Part shown: positions 18,725 to 27,907 of the stretch, in pieces
How the letters are laid out: every line of letters starts with the position of its first letter
Numbering within the stretch: position 1 is the stretch's first letter
Source: Catonella sp963545085
GTDB taxonomy: Bacteria; Bacillota; Clostridia; Lachnospirales; Lachnospiraceae
Assembly: GCA_963545085.1 (NCBI GenBank)
Contig: CAUUHV010000003.1
Location: 38,002 to 102,001 of the forward strand
Length of the DNA stretch: 64,000 nucleotides
Direction of reading: 5' to 3'
Translations under genes and position numbers: made by a program
The notes under the pieces: model-generated
What the model was told of the DNA's origin: nothing
The model's input: the letters and a program-made list of their open reading frames with translations, nothing else
The model's database searches: none

Positions 18725-18846
18725 TATAATCTCCCTGTATTAAAGTAATTTGAAATTCATTTGATTAGATATAACTAATTAAAGATAATTATAGTCGTAA
18801 CTTCCTGCTATTACAAGGAAATTAGAAATTTTTGAGTTGAAGATTG

Positions 18847-18875
18847 TTAACATGACAAAATGGTGTTATTATATA
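18847..18875 (+). promoter_or_regulatory. Promoter for DUF1292-gltX
   Basis: TTAACA (18847-18852), a 17-base spacer, TATATA (18870-18875), then a short leader and AGGAGG before the start codon. Confidence 0.6.
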
Positions 18876-18901
18876 GTCTGACTCAATCTTAGGAGGAAAA
18901 A

Positions 18902-19222
18902 ATGATGATGAAAGAAGAAGCATTACCTGATTTAGAAATAACTCTTGTTCTTGATGACGGAAGTGAAACGGAGTGTGAGGCTCTTATGGTATTTCCGGCG
19001 GGAAAACGCCAGTATATAGCGCTTACTCCTAAAGAGAATACGGAAGAAGAAATATGGTTTTACAGATTTGTCCCTACAAGCGAGTCGGATTTTGATATTG
19101 AAAATATAGAAGATGATGAAGAAGCGGAAATTGTGGAGGAAAAATTTCTTGCGTTGGTTGAAGAAGCTGAGGCTTCTCTTGTTTTGGAAGAAGACGGCAC
19201 GGAAGGAGATACGGAAGAATGA
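18902..19222 (+). CDS. DUF1292 family protein
   Basis: 106 residues, strongly acidic. The N-terminal part (ITLVLDDGSETECEALMVF, YIALTPKENTEEEIWFYRF) is the DUF1292 pattern, a small cytoplasmic Firmicutes family of unknown function. The last 40 residues are almost all acidic. Three ATGs stand in tandem after AGGAGG; the first is used here. It overlaps gltX by four bases (ATGA). Confidence 0.85.
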   Translation: MMMKEEALPDLEITLVLDDGSETECEALMVFPAGKRQYIALTPKENTEEEIWFYRFVPTSESDFDIENIEDDEEAEIVEEKFLALVEEAEASLVLEEDGTEGDTEE

Positions 19223-20679
19223 AAGAAGTAAGAACAAGGTTCGCGCCAAGTCCTACCGGAAGAATGCATGTCGGCAATTTAAGAACGGCGCTTTATGAAT
19301 ACCTTATAGCAAAGCATGAGGGCGGATCCTTCCTGCTTAGAATAGAAGACACCGATCAGGAAAGATTTGTACCCGAGGCGCTTGATATTATTTATAAAAC
19401 AATGAAGGCGACCGGACTTAAGCATGACGAAGGACCGGATATCGGAGGTCCTGTAGGACCTTATGTGCAGAGTGAGAGAAGGGATGAAGGTATTTACCTT
19501 GAATATGCAAAAAAGCTTATAGAAAAGGGCGAGGCTTACTATTGCTTTTGCGATAAACACAGGCTTGAAACGCTTACACAGGTTATAGACGGAAAAGAAG
19601 TAACGGTTTATGACAAGCATTGTTTAGGCCTTCCCAAGGAAGAAATAGAGAAGAATCTTGCGGAAGGAAAGCCGTATGTTATCAGACAGAACATTCCTAT
19701 GGAGGGTACTACAAGCTTTAAAGATGAGGTTTACGGAGAGATTACAGTTCCCAATTCGGAGCTTGACGATCAGATTCTTATCAAAACGGACGGATACCCT
19801 ACCTATAATTTTGCCAATGTTGTGGACGATCATCTTATGGGAATTACTCATGTAGTAAGAGGAAATGAGTATCTTTCCTCAACACCTAAGTACAATAGAC
19901 TTTATTATGCTTTCGGTTGGGAAGTTCCTACTTATATACACTGTCCGTTAATTACAAATGAGGAGCATCAGAAGCTCTCAAAGAGAAGCGGGCACAGCTC
20001 TTATGAGGATCTTATAGAACAGGGATTTGTGGCTGAGGCTGTAGTGAATTTCATAGCTTTGCTCGGTTGGAGCGCTGAGAGCGGGAATGAGATTTTTGAC
20101 CTTGACGGGCTTATAAAGGAATTTGACTATACGAGAATAAATAAATCTCCTGCAGTTTTCGATATGGTAAAATTAAGGTGGATGAACGGTGAATACCTTA
20201 AGAATATGGATTTTCAGAAGTTTTATGAGAGAGCTCTTCCGTATATTAAGGAAACGGTGAAAAAGGATCTTGACTGCAGAAAGATAGCGGAGCTTGTGAA
20301 AACGAGAATAGAGGTTTTCCCTGATATTAAGGAACATATCGACTTTTTCGAGGAGCTGCCGGATTATGACATGACAATGTATACGCATAAGAAAATGAAA
20401 ACGGATTCCGAGAGTTCTCTATCCGTTTTAAAGGATTTGCTTCCTTTGCTTGAGGCTAATGACGACTACTCAAAAAGCGGAGTGGAGGCTTTGCTCATGG
20501 GCTATATAAAGGATAAGGGAATAAAGAACGGACAGGGGCTCTGGCCTATAAGAACCGCCGTTTCCGGCAAACAGATGACGCCGGGCGGAGCTTATGAAAT
20601 TATGGAAATTCTTGGAAAAGAGGAGAGTATAAGGCGAGTGAAGATAGGTATAGAAAAGCTTGAAAAGGCGCTTGCTTAA
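19219..20679 (+). CDS. gltX: Glutamate--tRNA ligase
   Basis: 486 residues. The class I HIGH-type motif reads HVGNL in FAPSPTGRMHVGNLRTAL, and the KMSKS-type motif is KLSKRSG. Length and the C-terminal helical anticodon-binding domain are normal for bacterial GltX, which charges tRNA-Glu (and in many Firmicutes also tRNA-Gln for later amidation). It is coupled to the DUF1292 gene. Confidence 0.96.
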   Translation: MKEVRTRFAPSPTGRMHVGNLRTALYEYLIAKHEGGSFLLRIEDTDQERFVPEALDIIYKTMKATGLKHDEGPDIGGPVGPYVQSERRDEGIYLEYAKKLIEKGEAYYCFCDKHRLETLTQVIDGKEVTVYDKHCLGLPKEEIEKNLAEGKPYVIRQNIPMEGTTSFKDEVYGEITVPNSELDDQILIKTDGYPTYNFANVVDDHLMGITHVVRGNEYLSSTPKYNRLYYAFGWEVPTYIHCPLITNEEHQKLSKRSGHSSYEDLIEQGFVAEAVVNFIALLGWSAESGNEIFDLDGLIKEFDYTRINKSPAVFDMVKLRWMNGEYLKNMDFQKFYERALPYIKETVKKDLDCRKIAELVKTRIEVFPDIKEHIDFFEELPDYDMTMYTHKKMKTDSESSLSVLKDLLPLLEANDDYSKSGVEALLMGYIKDKGIKNGQGLWPIRTAVSGKQMTPGGAYEIMEILGKEESIRRVKIGIEKLEKALA

Positions 20680-20685
20680 AGTTAT

Positions 20686-20747
20686 AAGCCGCTCCGAACC
20701 GCGGGAGTCTAAGTTTGATAATTAGGCAAACGGGTACGGGGCGGCTT
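20686..20747. repeat. Inverted repeat after gltX
   Basis: AAGCCGC (20686-20692) pairs with GCGGCTT (20741-20747), enclosing a loop with CTAA/TTAG and TTTG/CAAA sub-stems. There is no T-run after it, so a terminator role is uncertain. The rest of the gap to 20904 holds no clear promoter or gene. Confidence 0.4.
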
Positions 20748-20904
20748 GTGAATTTGTATGTACTGATATGAGTGTCAAGCATTTTTGGCATCCTAATCAT
20801 GTATTATAAAAAGGTTAATTTTTAATAACAACCGATATTACGGACAGGGATTTGTGTCATAGTGCGGCAGTTACGGAAACATGTTACTTGGAATAGGAGA
20901 AAAA

Positions 20905-22761
20905 GTGGAGTACAGTAAGTCACAGCTTAAGGCGGTATCACATGTAAACGGTCCTATGATGGTGCTTGCAGGTCCCGGCTCGGGAAAAACCGCCGTTATT
21001 ACAGGGAGAGTAAAATATCTCATAGAGGAAGCGAAGATAGCACCTGACAGTATACTTGTGATAACCTTTACCAAGGCTGCGGCAAATGAAATGAAGGAAA
21101 GGTTTATCAGGCTTGCGGGTTCTTCAAAGGGAGTCAGATTTTCAACCTTTCATTCGGTGTTTTTCACTATTTTAAGGCTTTCATACGGTTACGGAGCGGA
21201 TAAAATAATAAGTGAGGAGCTTTCAAAGAGCTTTATCAGGGAAAAATTAAAAGATGTAAATCTTGAAAACGGAGACGAAAAGGATTTTATCAAAAATATT
21301 CTTGGAGAAATAAGTAAGGTAAAGTCTGAAAATATAGCAATAGAAAATTATTATTCTATAAATTGTCCGGAAAACGCATTTAGAGATATATATGTTTCTT
21401 ACGGAAATTTCATGAAAAGCAGAGGACTCATTGACTTTGATGATATGATGCTTCTTTGCGACAAGCTTTTTAACGAGCGTAAGGACGTGCTTGAGGCATG
21501 GCGTAATAAGTATAAATACTTTATGATAGATGAGTTTCAGGATGCTTCGAGGCTGCAATTCGAGCTTATAAGAAAGATGGCTGAGCCTGACAACAATATT
21601 TTTGTGGTAGGAGATGATGACCAGAGTATATACCGTTTCAGAGGGGCAAAGCCGGAGATTATGCTTAATTTTCCGAAACTTTATAAAAAGTGTGAAAAGG
21701 TGGTGCTTGATGAAAATTATCGTTCTACCGAGGCGATACTTGAGTTTGCGGGAAAGGTTATAACTGAAAATAAGAGTCGCTACAGTAAGAATATAGTCGC
21801 AGCCAACAGGGAAAAGGGAAGTCTGCCCGTTATAAGGTTTTTCGAGGACAGGAAATCTGAAGATACCGAGATTGTAAGAGATATAATAAAAACTCATGAA
21901 AAAGGGATACCTTTTTCGGAAATTGCTGTAGTTTACAGGACAAATCTTTTGTCAAGACCTATTATATCAAGGTTTATGGAGTATAATGTTCCGTTTATAA
22001 TGAAAGAGGCCGTACCGGATATTTATGACCACTGGATAGCGGGAAATATTATGGATTATCTGGAGCTTGCGGGAGGAAGCAGGCAAAGAGGCAGATTTTT
22101 AAGGATAATGAACCGGCCTAATCGCTTTTTGTCAAGGGAGAGTGTAGGTGAGTCCGTTGTCAATCTTCCCGACAAGCCGGATTCGGTAAGCTTTGTAAAA
22201 TGGAGGGATTTTTATAAAGGTAAGAACTGGATGATAGAAAGACTCTCAAATCTGCAGTTTGATCTTACGAAGATGGGAACTCTGCCTCCGTTTGCGTCTA
22301 TTCATTATTTAAGAAATGTAGTGGGATATGATGCTTTTCTTTCGGAGTATGCGAAAGAGAGGAAGATAGATGAGGATGAACTGCTTGAAGTAATAGAGGA
22401 GCTTCACGAAAATTCAAAACCTTTTAGAGAGCTTGAATCGTGGAAAAGGAGCATAGAAGAGGCGGATAAGAAGAAAAAAGAGATTAAGCGGGATAAAACG
22501 GAAATGAAGGATGCGGTTGTGATTTCAACCATGCACGGATGTAAGGGTCTTGAATTTCATAAGGTGTATGTGCCCGATGTCGTGGAGGGAGTGCTTCCTT
22601 ATAAAAAAGCAATAAGAACTGCCGATATAGAGGAAGAGAGAAGGCTTTTTTACGTGGCTTTGACAAGGGCTAAAAGAGAGCTTGTGATAACCGCTCCTAA
22701 GACACTTTACGGGAAAAAGAGGGATATTTCTCCTTTTATAGGAAAACTTGTAGAGAAATGA
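20905..22761 (+). CDS. UvrD/PcrA-like superfamily 1 helicase
   Basis: About 618 residues from the GTG at 20905, preferred over the ATG at 20881 because AGGAGA lies just before it and MEYSKSQLKAVSH fits family N-termini. Motifs: I AGPGSGKT, II DEFQDAS, III GDDDQSIYRFRG, V-like TMHGCKGLEF and VI VALTRAKREL. It unwinds DNA 3'-5' in repair or replication. It is shorter than PcrA (about 740), chiefly in the 2B region, as in Lachnospiraceae UvrD-like helicases; a PcrA name would be too strong. Confidence 0.88.
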   Translation: MEYSKSQLKAVSHVNGPMMVLAGPGSGKTAVITGRVKYLIEEAKIAPDSILVITFTKAAANEMKERFIRLAGSSKGVRFSTFHSVFFTILRLSYGYGADKIISEELSKSFIREKLKDVNLENGDEKDFIKNILGEISKVKSENIAIENYYSINCPENAFRDIYVSYGNFMKSRGLIDFDDMMLLCDKLFNERKDVLEAWRNKYKYFMIDEFQDASRLQFELIRKMAEPDNNIFVVGDDDQSIYRFRGAKPEIMLNFPKLYKKCEKVVLDENYRSTEAILEFAGKVITENKSRYSKNIVAANREKGSLPVIRFFEDRKSEDTEIVRDIIKTHEKGIPFSEIAVVYRTNLLSRPIISRFMEYNVPFIMKEAVPDIYDHWIAGNIMDYLELAGGSRQRGRFLRIMNRPNRFLSRESVGESVVNLPDKPDSVSFVKWRDFYKGKNWMIERLSNLQFDLTKMGTLPPFASIHYLRNVVGYDAFLSEYAKERKIDEDELLEVIEELHENSKPFRELESWKRSIEEADKKKKEIKRDKTEMKDAVVISTMHGCKGLEFHKVYVPDVVEGVLPYKKAIRTADIEEERRLFYVALTRAKRELVITAPKTLYGKKRDISPFIGKLVEK

Positions 22762-22873
22762 GGCTATGCCGCTTTGAAAGTCTAAGCTTTGATGCGGTAA
22801 TTTACACAAAGTACTAAATTTACGTAAACTTTCATAAAAAGGATAAAGTTAAGAAATAAGAAAGGGATAAACA

Positions 22874-23191
22874 ATGGATAAGAGTCAGGTTCTTTGCGTA
22901 AGCAACGCTTATCAGCATAAGTATTATCTGGGAAGCTCTTTTAAGGATTTGCCGAAGGCGGTTAAGGATGAGCTTAAAATAGCCTGTGTGATTTTTACGG
23001 AGCAGGTGGGCGGTATTCTTACGCTCTCTTTTGATGATGATAAAAATTTGTACGCGCATACGGCATGGGACGGAGAGCCGCTTTATGATGAGATAGGAAG
23101 CGCGCTTAAGGTAAAGCAGTTTCAGAATGAAAAAAGGGAGCTTTTGGTAAGTATAGAGAGATTTTACAGAGAATATGTTAAGGGCATTTGA
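22874..23191 (+). CDS. Small conserved protein (likely DUF6145)
   Basis: 105 residues, cytoplasmic by composition. It has a VLCVSNAYQHKYYLG start, a VIFTEQVGGILTLSF centre and a YDEIGSALKVK segment. I associate this pattern with DUF6145, a Lachnospiraceae family often next to dusB; function is unknown. Three bases separate it from dusB. A palindrome TTTACGTAAA lies upstream at 22819-22828. Confidence 0.7.
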   Translation: MDKSQVLCVSNAYQHKYYLGSSFKDLPKAVKDELKIACVIFTEQVGGILTLSFDDDKNLYAHTAWDGEPLYDEIGSALKVKQFQNEKRELLVSIERFYREYVKGI

Positions 23192-23194
23192 TTT

Positions 23195-24187
23195 ATGACA
23201 GGATTCAAAATAGGAAATATTGAAATAAAAAACAAACTTGTATTGGGACCTATGGCGGGGATTACCGACCTTCCGTTCAGAATTCTCTGCAAGGAGCAGG
23301 GGGCAGGGCTTACTTATACGGAAATGGTTAGCGCCAAGGGTATAAAATATAATAATAAAAATACGGAAGAACTTTTAACCGTAGACGAGAGGGAAAGACC
23401 TGCAAGCGTTCAGATTTTCGGAGAGGACGCGGGCATTATGGGAGAAATGGCGGCAAGGCTTGAAGAGAGAAATTTTGATATTTTAGATGTGAACATGGGT
23501 TGCCCCGTGCCTAAGGTTGTTAATAACGGTGAAGGTTCGGCGCTTATGAAGGATATTAAGAAAATAGAGAATATAATCAGGTCGCTTAAGAAGAATACGA
23601 AAAAGCCCGTTACGATAAAGATAAGGTCGGGTTTTTCTCAGGATAATATAAACGCGGTCGAAGTGGCTAAGGCTGCGGAGGCTGCCGGAGCGGACGGAAT
23701 TGCGGTGCACGGGAGGACAAGAGAAGCCTTTTACAGCGGAAAAGCGGATTGGAAAATTATAAAAAGAGTTAAAGATGCCGTAAAAATTCCGATTATAGGA
23801 AGCGGAGACGCGGTTTCCCCTGAAACGGCAAAACTTATGCTTGATGAAACGGGTTGTGACGGAATAATGATAGCAAGGGCGGCAAGAGGAAATCCTTGGA
23901 TATTTTCGGAAATAAATGCCTATCTTGAAAAAGGGGAGAAGCTTTCCCGTCCTTCGGAGGGAGAGGTTTTAAGTACGGTATTAAGACACGCAAGGCTTTT
24001 GATAGAGTATAAAGGTGCTTATATAGGTATAAGAGAAATGAGAAAGCACGCTCTCTGGTACACGGCAGGATACCCGGGCTCAGCTAAATTCAGGGCTGAA
24101 ATGAGCGGGATAGAAAGTTATGAGGAGCTGAAAAAACTCATGGAAAACTATCTGACAAAGACTGTTCACGGACGGAAAATCGAGTAA
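23195..24187 (+). CDS. dusB: tRNA-dihydrouridine synthase
   Basis: 330 residues. An FMN TIM-barrel with GPMAGITDLPFR near the start, the catalytic Cys103 in NMGCPVPKV, and the phosphate-binding IGSGDAV and ARAARGNPW segments. It reduces uridine in the tRNA D-loop with NADPH. It probably shares a transcript with the small gene upstream. Confidence 0.94.
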   Translation: MTGFKIGNIEIKNKLVLGPMAGITDLPFRILCKEQGAGLTYTEMVSAKGIKYNNKNTEELLTVDERERPASVQIFGEDAGIMGEMAARLEERNFDILDVNMGCPVPKVVNNGEGSALMKDIKKIENIIRSLKKNTKKPVTIKIRSGFSQDNINAVEVAKAAEAAGADGIAVHGRTREAFYSGKADWKIIKRVKDAVKIPIIGSGDAVSPETAKLMLDETGCDGIMIARAARGNPWIFSEINAYLEKGEKLSRPSEGEVLSTVLRHARLLIEYKGAYIGIREMRKHALWYTAGYPGSAKFRAEMSGIESYEELKKLMENYLTKTVHGRKIE

Positions 24188-24275
24188 TACGGATTATATC
24201 AAATAACTTAAGAGAATGGTGACGATGTGAATGATTCGAACTTAAAAGGTTTTAAGAAAGGCGAGCTTAAGTAAA

Positions 24276-24857
24276 ATGGTAATTAAAAATGTGAATCTTG
24301 AAACTGTAATAGGAATAAAGAGCGGAGTGCCGAAAAATGAGCTTCCGGAGTTTGCTTTTGCGGGAAGGTCAAATGTGGGAAAATCCTCTCTTATAAACGC
24401 GATGTTAAACAGGAAGGCGCTTGCCAAAGTATCCGCAAAACCGGGCAAAACACAGACTATAAACTATTACAATGTAAATGCCGAGCTGTTTTTGGTTGAT
24501 CTTCCGGGATACGGTTATACCGAGGCGGCGCTTCAGGTAAGAGCGGAATGGGGCAAGATGGTGGAAAGATATCTGAAAAGCTCCGAAACCTTAAAACATG
24601 TTTTTTTGTTAATAGATATCAGGCATGAACCGTCAAAGGATGATAAGCTGATGTATGAGTGGATATTGTCGCAGGGCTTCACACCGGTAATAGTCGCGAC
24701 AAAACTTGATAAAATCAAAAGGAGTCAGTACGGTAAGCAAATAAGCATTATAAAAAAAGCGCTAGATTTTAAAGAAGGACAAATTCTAATACCGTTTTCA
24801 TCGGAAACAAAGGCGGGAGTGGAGGAGCTTTGGGAGCTTATAGAGGGTCTTTATTAA
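24276..24857 (+). CDS. engB: Ribosome biogenesis GTPase EngB/YsxC
   Basis: 193 residues with G1 GRSNVGKSS, G3 DLPGYGY and G4 TKLDKI. It assists assembly of the large ribosomal subunit. The 88-base gap from dusB holds only a 15-codon GTG frame that I do not treat as a gene. Its last 20 bases overlap the convergent DUF4364 gene. Confidence 0.95.
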   Translation: MVIKNVNLETVIGIKSGVPKNELPEFAFAGRSNVGKSSLINAMLNRKALAKVSAKPGKTQTINYYNVNAELFLVDLPGYGYTEAALQVRAEWGKMVERYLKSSETLKHVFLLIDIRHEPSKDDKLMYEWILSQGFTPVIVATKLDKIKRSQYGKQISIIKKALDFKEGQILIPFSSETKAGVEELWELIEGLY

Positions 24858-25371
24858 AAACGAGGCTGTTAAAGAGCGACGAATAGATTTTGTTGTAATT
24901 TTCTTTCCAGCTTTTGCAAATTTCCTCCGCCTTTTCCTCGGACGGTACTATCATTGAAAGATTTAAGAGATTGCTTTCATACTCGTTTATTCTAAGAGAA
25001 ACAACACAATCACCGCTTCCGTTTATTATATATGAAGCTATGGCAGTAAGTTCATTTCTTAATTTTACCGAATTTTCAGAGAGATATTTTTTAATATCGT
25101 TTTTTATAGACAGACTCAACTCACCGCTTAAAAGGGAGAGGGTTTCACGTCCTTCATCGGTGGCTTCAAAATACGAGCTGTTTCTTATTGTTTCGGATTT
25201 TATAAGCCCCTGAGCGGCAAGCTCTGAAAGCGCCGTTTGCAGATTAAAATAAGAGGCGTAATCTTTAAGCAGCATAAAATCCGATATTCCCGCGTTTGTC
25301 ACGGGGTATTCCACGTTACTTAGCATATAAAGTATCATAAGCTTGTATAAGGTCATTGCGCTGTTACTCAT
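24838..25371 (-). CDS. DUF4364 family protein, probable winged-helix regulator
   Basis: 177 residues on the minus strand. The N-terminal 75 residues (LYKLMILYMLSNVEYPVTN, LQTALSELAAQGLIK, YFEATDEGRETLSLL) read like a winged-helix domain of the PadR/DUF4364 kind. The rest is a mixed domain of unknown role. A large inverted repeat and a promoter-like site lie just upstream, so autoregulation is plausible. It overlaps engB tail to tail by 20 bases. Confidence 0.82.
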   Translation of the reverse strand: MSNSAMTLYKLMILYMLSNVEYPVTNAGISDFMLLKDYASYFNLQTALSELAAQGLIKSETIRNSSYFEATDEGRETLSLLSGELSLSIKNDIKKYLSENSVKLRNELTAIASYIINGSGDCVVSLRINEYESNLLNLSMIVPSEEKAEEICKSWKENYNKIYSSLFNSLVFNKDPL

Positions 25372-25420
25372 ATAAAATTCCTTTCTATATTATTATAAAC
25401 TCCAATTTATGGCAAATATT

Positions 25421-25478
25421 CGGGAAGCTTTACATTTACATAACTATATTAATCGTTTTTTAAAAAATGTAAATCCCG
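25421..25478. promoter_or_regulatory. Inverted repeat in the DUF4364/YloU intergenic region
   Basis: CGGGA-agc-TTTACATTT (25421-25437) pairs with AAATGTAAATCCCG (25465-25478): 14 base pairs with a three-base bulge and a 27-base loop. On the minus strand, TTTACA inside the right arm with a 17-base spacer to AATATA could be the DUF4364 promoter, with the left arm near its start. The remainder of this 353-base gap (25372-25724) holds AT-rich sequence with a TTCATA-16-TATAAT plus-strand candidate near 25550-25580. Confidence 0.5.
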
Positions 25479-25724
25479 TAATACTTTAACTTACCACGTA
25501 TTTTCGTTAAATTATTGCTATATTCTCTATGGTATACTTATTTTCATACAGTCATTATTGCTTATATAATACTGCTTGTAAGCGGCATGGTTAAGCGTAT
25601 TTATGAAAAAGCGCGGAAACTCAAATAACCTAAACCTTGAATTTTTCACCTGATATTAGTATAATTCAGTAAGAGTGTAAGATATATAATTATATAGTGT
25701 ATTCCTGCACAGAAAAGAGGTTTT

Positions 25725-26081
25725 ATGAAAGGATATGTGAGTACGGGCGTAGGTGAGGTTGCGATAAATAACGATGTTATTGCCGATTACGCGGGCTCGG
25801 CTGCCGTTGAGTGCTTCGGCATAGTCGGTATGGCGGCAATAAGTGTAAAGGACGGACTTGCCACCCTGCTTGGAAGAGACAGTATAAGTAAAGGTGTTTC
25901 AATAAGCATAGAAAATAATGAGATAACCGTAAGGCTTCACGTAATCGTTGCTTATGGAGTAAGCGTTTCAGCTGTTGCGGATAATCTTATTGAAAATGTA
26001 AAGTATAAGATTGAGGAATTTACGGGAATGAAGATAAAGAAGATTTGCGTTTACGTCGAGGGCGTAAGGGTAGTGGACTAA
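25725..26081 (+). CDS. Asp23/Gls24 family envelope stress protein (YloU)
   Basis: 118 residues. It begins GYVSTGVGEVAINNDVIADYAG, has the VECFGIVGMA segment and a YGVSVSAVADNLIENVK helix, as in Asp23/YloU proteins. The family is linked to the envelope and in many Firmicutes is transcribed just upstream of the fatty acid kinase gene, as here (15-base gap). Confidence 0.9.
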   Translation: MKGYVSTGVGEVAINNDVIADYAGSAAVECFGIVGMAAISVKDGLATLLGRDSISKGVSISIENNEITVRLHVIVAYGVSVSAVADNLIENVKYKIEEFTGMKIKKICVYVEGVRVVD

Positions 26082-26095
26082 GGAGGAAAATACAA

Positions 26096-27811
26096 GTGGT
26101 AATATCTAAGATGGATGCGCCAATGCTTAAAAAGGCCTTTCTTGCCGGAGCTGCAAGGCTTGAGTCGCAGAAGGAAAGAATAAACGAGCTTAATGTATTT
26201 CCCGTTCCGGACGGAGATACCGGAACAAACATGACCCTCACCATAATGTCGGCGGTAAAGGCTGTAAACGCTTTGGAGGAGTTAAATATAAAGACTCTTG
26301 CAAAAGCTATGTCGAGCGGCTCATTAAGAGGGGCGAGAGGAAATTCGGGAGTTATACTTTCGCAGCTTTTAAGAGGATTTTGCAAAGAAATTACGGAGAA
26401 TGAAGATAATATAGATGTTCACGTACTTGCCGTCGCTTTTGCGAGAGCAAAGGAAAGCGCGTATAAAGCGGTTATGAAGCCTAAAGAAGGAACGATACTT
26501 ACCGTGGCGAGGGGAGGAAGTGAAAAGGCGGCTGAACTTGACGGAACTACGGAAGATGTGGTTTATTTCATCGGAGAAGTGGTTAAGCACATGGAAGAAG
26601 TGCTTAAATCCACTCCTGATATGCTTCCCGTACTAAAAGAAGCGGGGGTTGTAGACTCGGGCGGAACAGGTCTTTTAGAGGTGATGAAAGGAGCTTATGA
26701 CTGTCTGTGCGGAAAGGAAGTGGCGCTTGCGGACGGAGAAGTGAAGAACACCGTTTCCTCGGGAAAGAAAACCGGAATTACGGATGATATTGAAACGGCG
26801 GATATTAAATTCGGGTATTGTACCGAGTTTATAATAATGGCTGAAAAAGAGTTTACGGAAAATGACGAGAGGGATTTCAAGGGATATCTTGAAGGTCTTG
26901 GAGACTGTATAGTTGTGGTTGCGGATGATGATGTTGTAAAGGTACACGTACATACGAACGATCCGGGACTTGCAATCCAAAAGGCGCTTACCTACGGTGA
27001 GCTTACAAGTATGAAGATTGACAACATGCGTGAGGAGCACCATGAAAGAGTAATACAGAATTCCGAAGAAAAGGCTAAGGAGCAGAAAGAAGTCTCCGCC
27101 TTGCATAACGAAATGTCTAAAAAAGAAGAAAAGCCTGTAAGCACGGCAAGAAAGGCTGACGCTTTTATAGCGGTTTCCGCCGGAGAAGGACTTAGCGGAA
27201 TTTTTAAAGAATTAGGCGTGGATTACATTATAGAGGGCGGACAGACGATGAATCCGAGCACGGAGGATATCCTCAGCGCTGTGGAAGCGTTAAATGCCGA
27301 TAATATATTTATTCTGCCTAATAACAAGAATATTATTCTTGCAGCCAATCAGGCTAAGCAACTTACGAAGGATAAAAATGTTGTGGTTATACCGAGTACG
27401 ACGATTCCTCAGGGTATAGCCGCGGTCATAAATTATATTTACGGAAGCTCCGCGACTGAAAATGAAGAGAAGATGACGGAAGGAATGAAGAACGTCAAGT
27501 CGGGAGAAGTCACCTATGCCGTAAGGGATACTGTTATTGACGGACATACAATAAGACAGAATGACATTATGGGAATAGGAGATACCGGAATAGTTTCAGT
27601 TTCACCTACAGCAAACGGAGCGGTTACTGAAATGCTCGCTGAAATCGTGGATGATGAAGCGGGACTTATAAGCCTGTACTACGGAGAAGGAATTTCGGAA
27701 GAAGAGGCGGAGGGTCTAAGAGAAAAAGTTGCGGGAATTTATCCTGATATAGATATTGAAATGCAGTATGGCGGTCAACCTGTTTATTATTATATTTTGT
27801 CTGTCGAGTGA
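26096..27811 (+). CDS. fakA: Fatty acid kinase subunit FakA (YloV, DAK2 domain)
   Basis: 571 residues from the GTG at 26096, placed by the AGGAGGAAAA just upstream; the longer frame starting at 26045 overlaps yloU. The DhaL-type kinase domain has PVPDGDTGTNM and SLRGARGNSGVILSQ. Middle and C-terminal regions match the YloV architecture (FGYCTEFI block; NNKNIILAANQ block). With a FakB lipid carrier, not found here, it phosphorylates exogenous fatty acids for phospholipid synthesis. Confidence 0.9.
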   Translation: MVISKMDAPMLKKAFLAGAARLESQKERINELNVFPVPDGDTGTNMTLTIMSAVKAVNALEELNIKTLAKAMSSGSLRGARGNSGVILSQLLRGFCKEITENEDNIDVHVLAVAFARAKESAYKAVMKPKEGTILTVARGGSEKAAELDGTTEDVVYFIGEVVKHMEEVLKSTPDMLPVLKEAGVVDSGGTGLLEVMKGAYDCLCGKEVALADGEVKNTVSSGKKTGITDDIETADIKFGYCTEFIIMAEKEFTENDERDFKGYLEGLGDCIVVVADDDVVKVHVHTNDPGLAIQKALTYGELTSMKIDNMREEHHERVIQNSEEKAKEQKEVSALHNEMSKKEEKPVSTARKADAFIAVSAGEGLSGIFKELGVDYIIEGGQTMNPSTEDILSAVEALNADNIFILPNNKNIILAANQAKQLTKDKNVVVIPSTTIPQGIAAVINYIYGSSATENEEKMTEGMKNVKSGEVTYAVRDTVIDGHTIRQNDIMGIGDTGIVSVSPTANGAVTEMLAEIVDDEAGLISLYYGEGISEEEAEGLREKVAGIYPDIDIEMQYGGQPVYYYILSVE

Positions 27812-27831
27812 ATACTTCGTTACGAAAATAA

Positions 27832-27878
27832 AAAAGGTCCTTTCCGAAAGAGTTTCTTTTCTCTCGGAAAGGGCTTTA
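27832..27878. terminator. Bidirectional terminator between fakA and the MocR gene
   Basis: CCTTTCCGA (27839-27847) pairs with TCGGAAAGG (27864-27872). On the minus strand the hairpin is followed by CTTTTTT, so it best serves the MocR gene; on plus it is followed by GCTTTAAAA. Confidence 0.75.
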
Positions 27879-27907
27879 AAACTTGATGATAAACCGGAAA
27901 TTAAATT

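Noticed and set aside
24188..24275. 15-codon GTG frame before engB
   Set aside because: No convincing RBS and it runs into the engB start region; likely chance.
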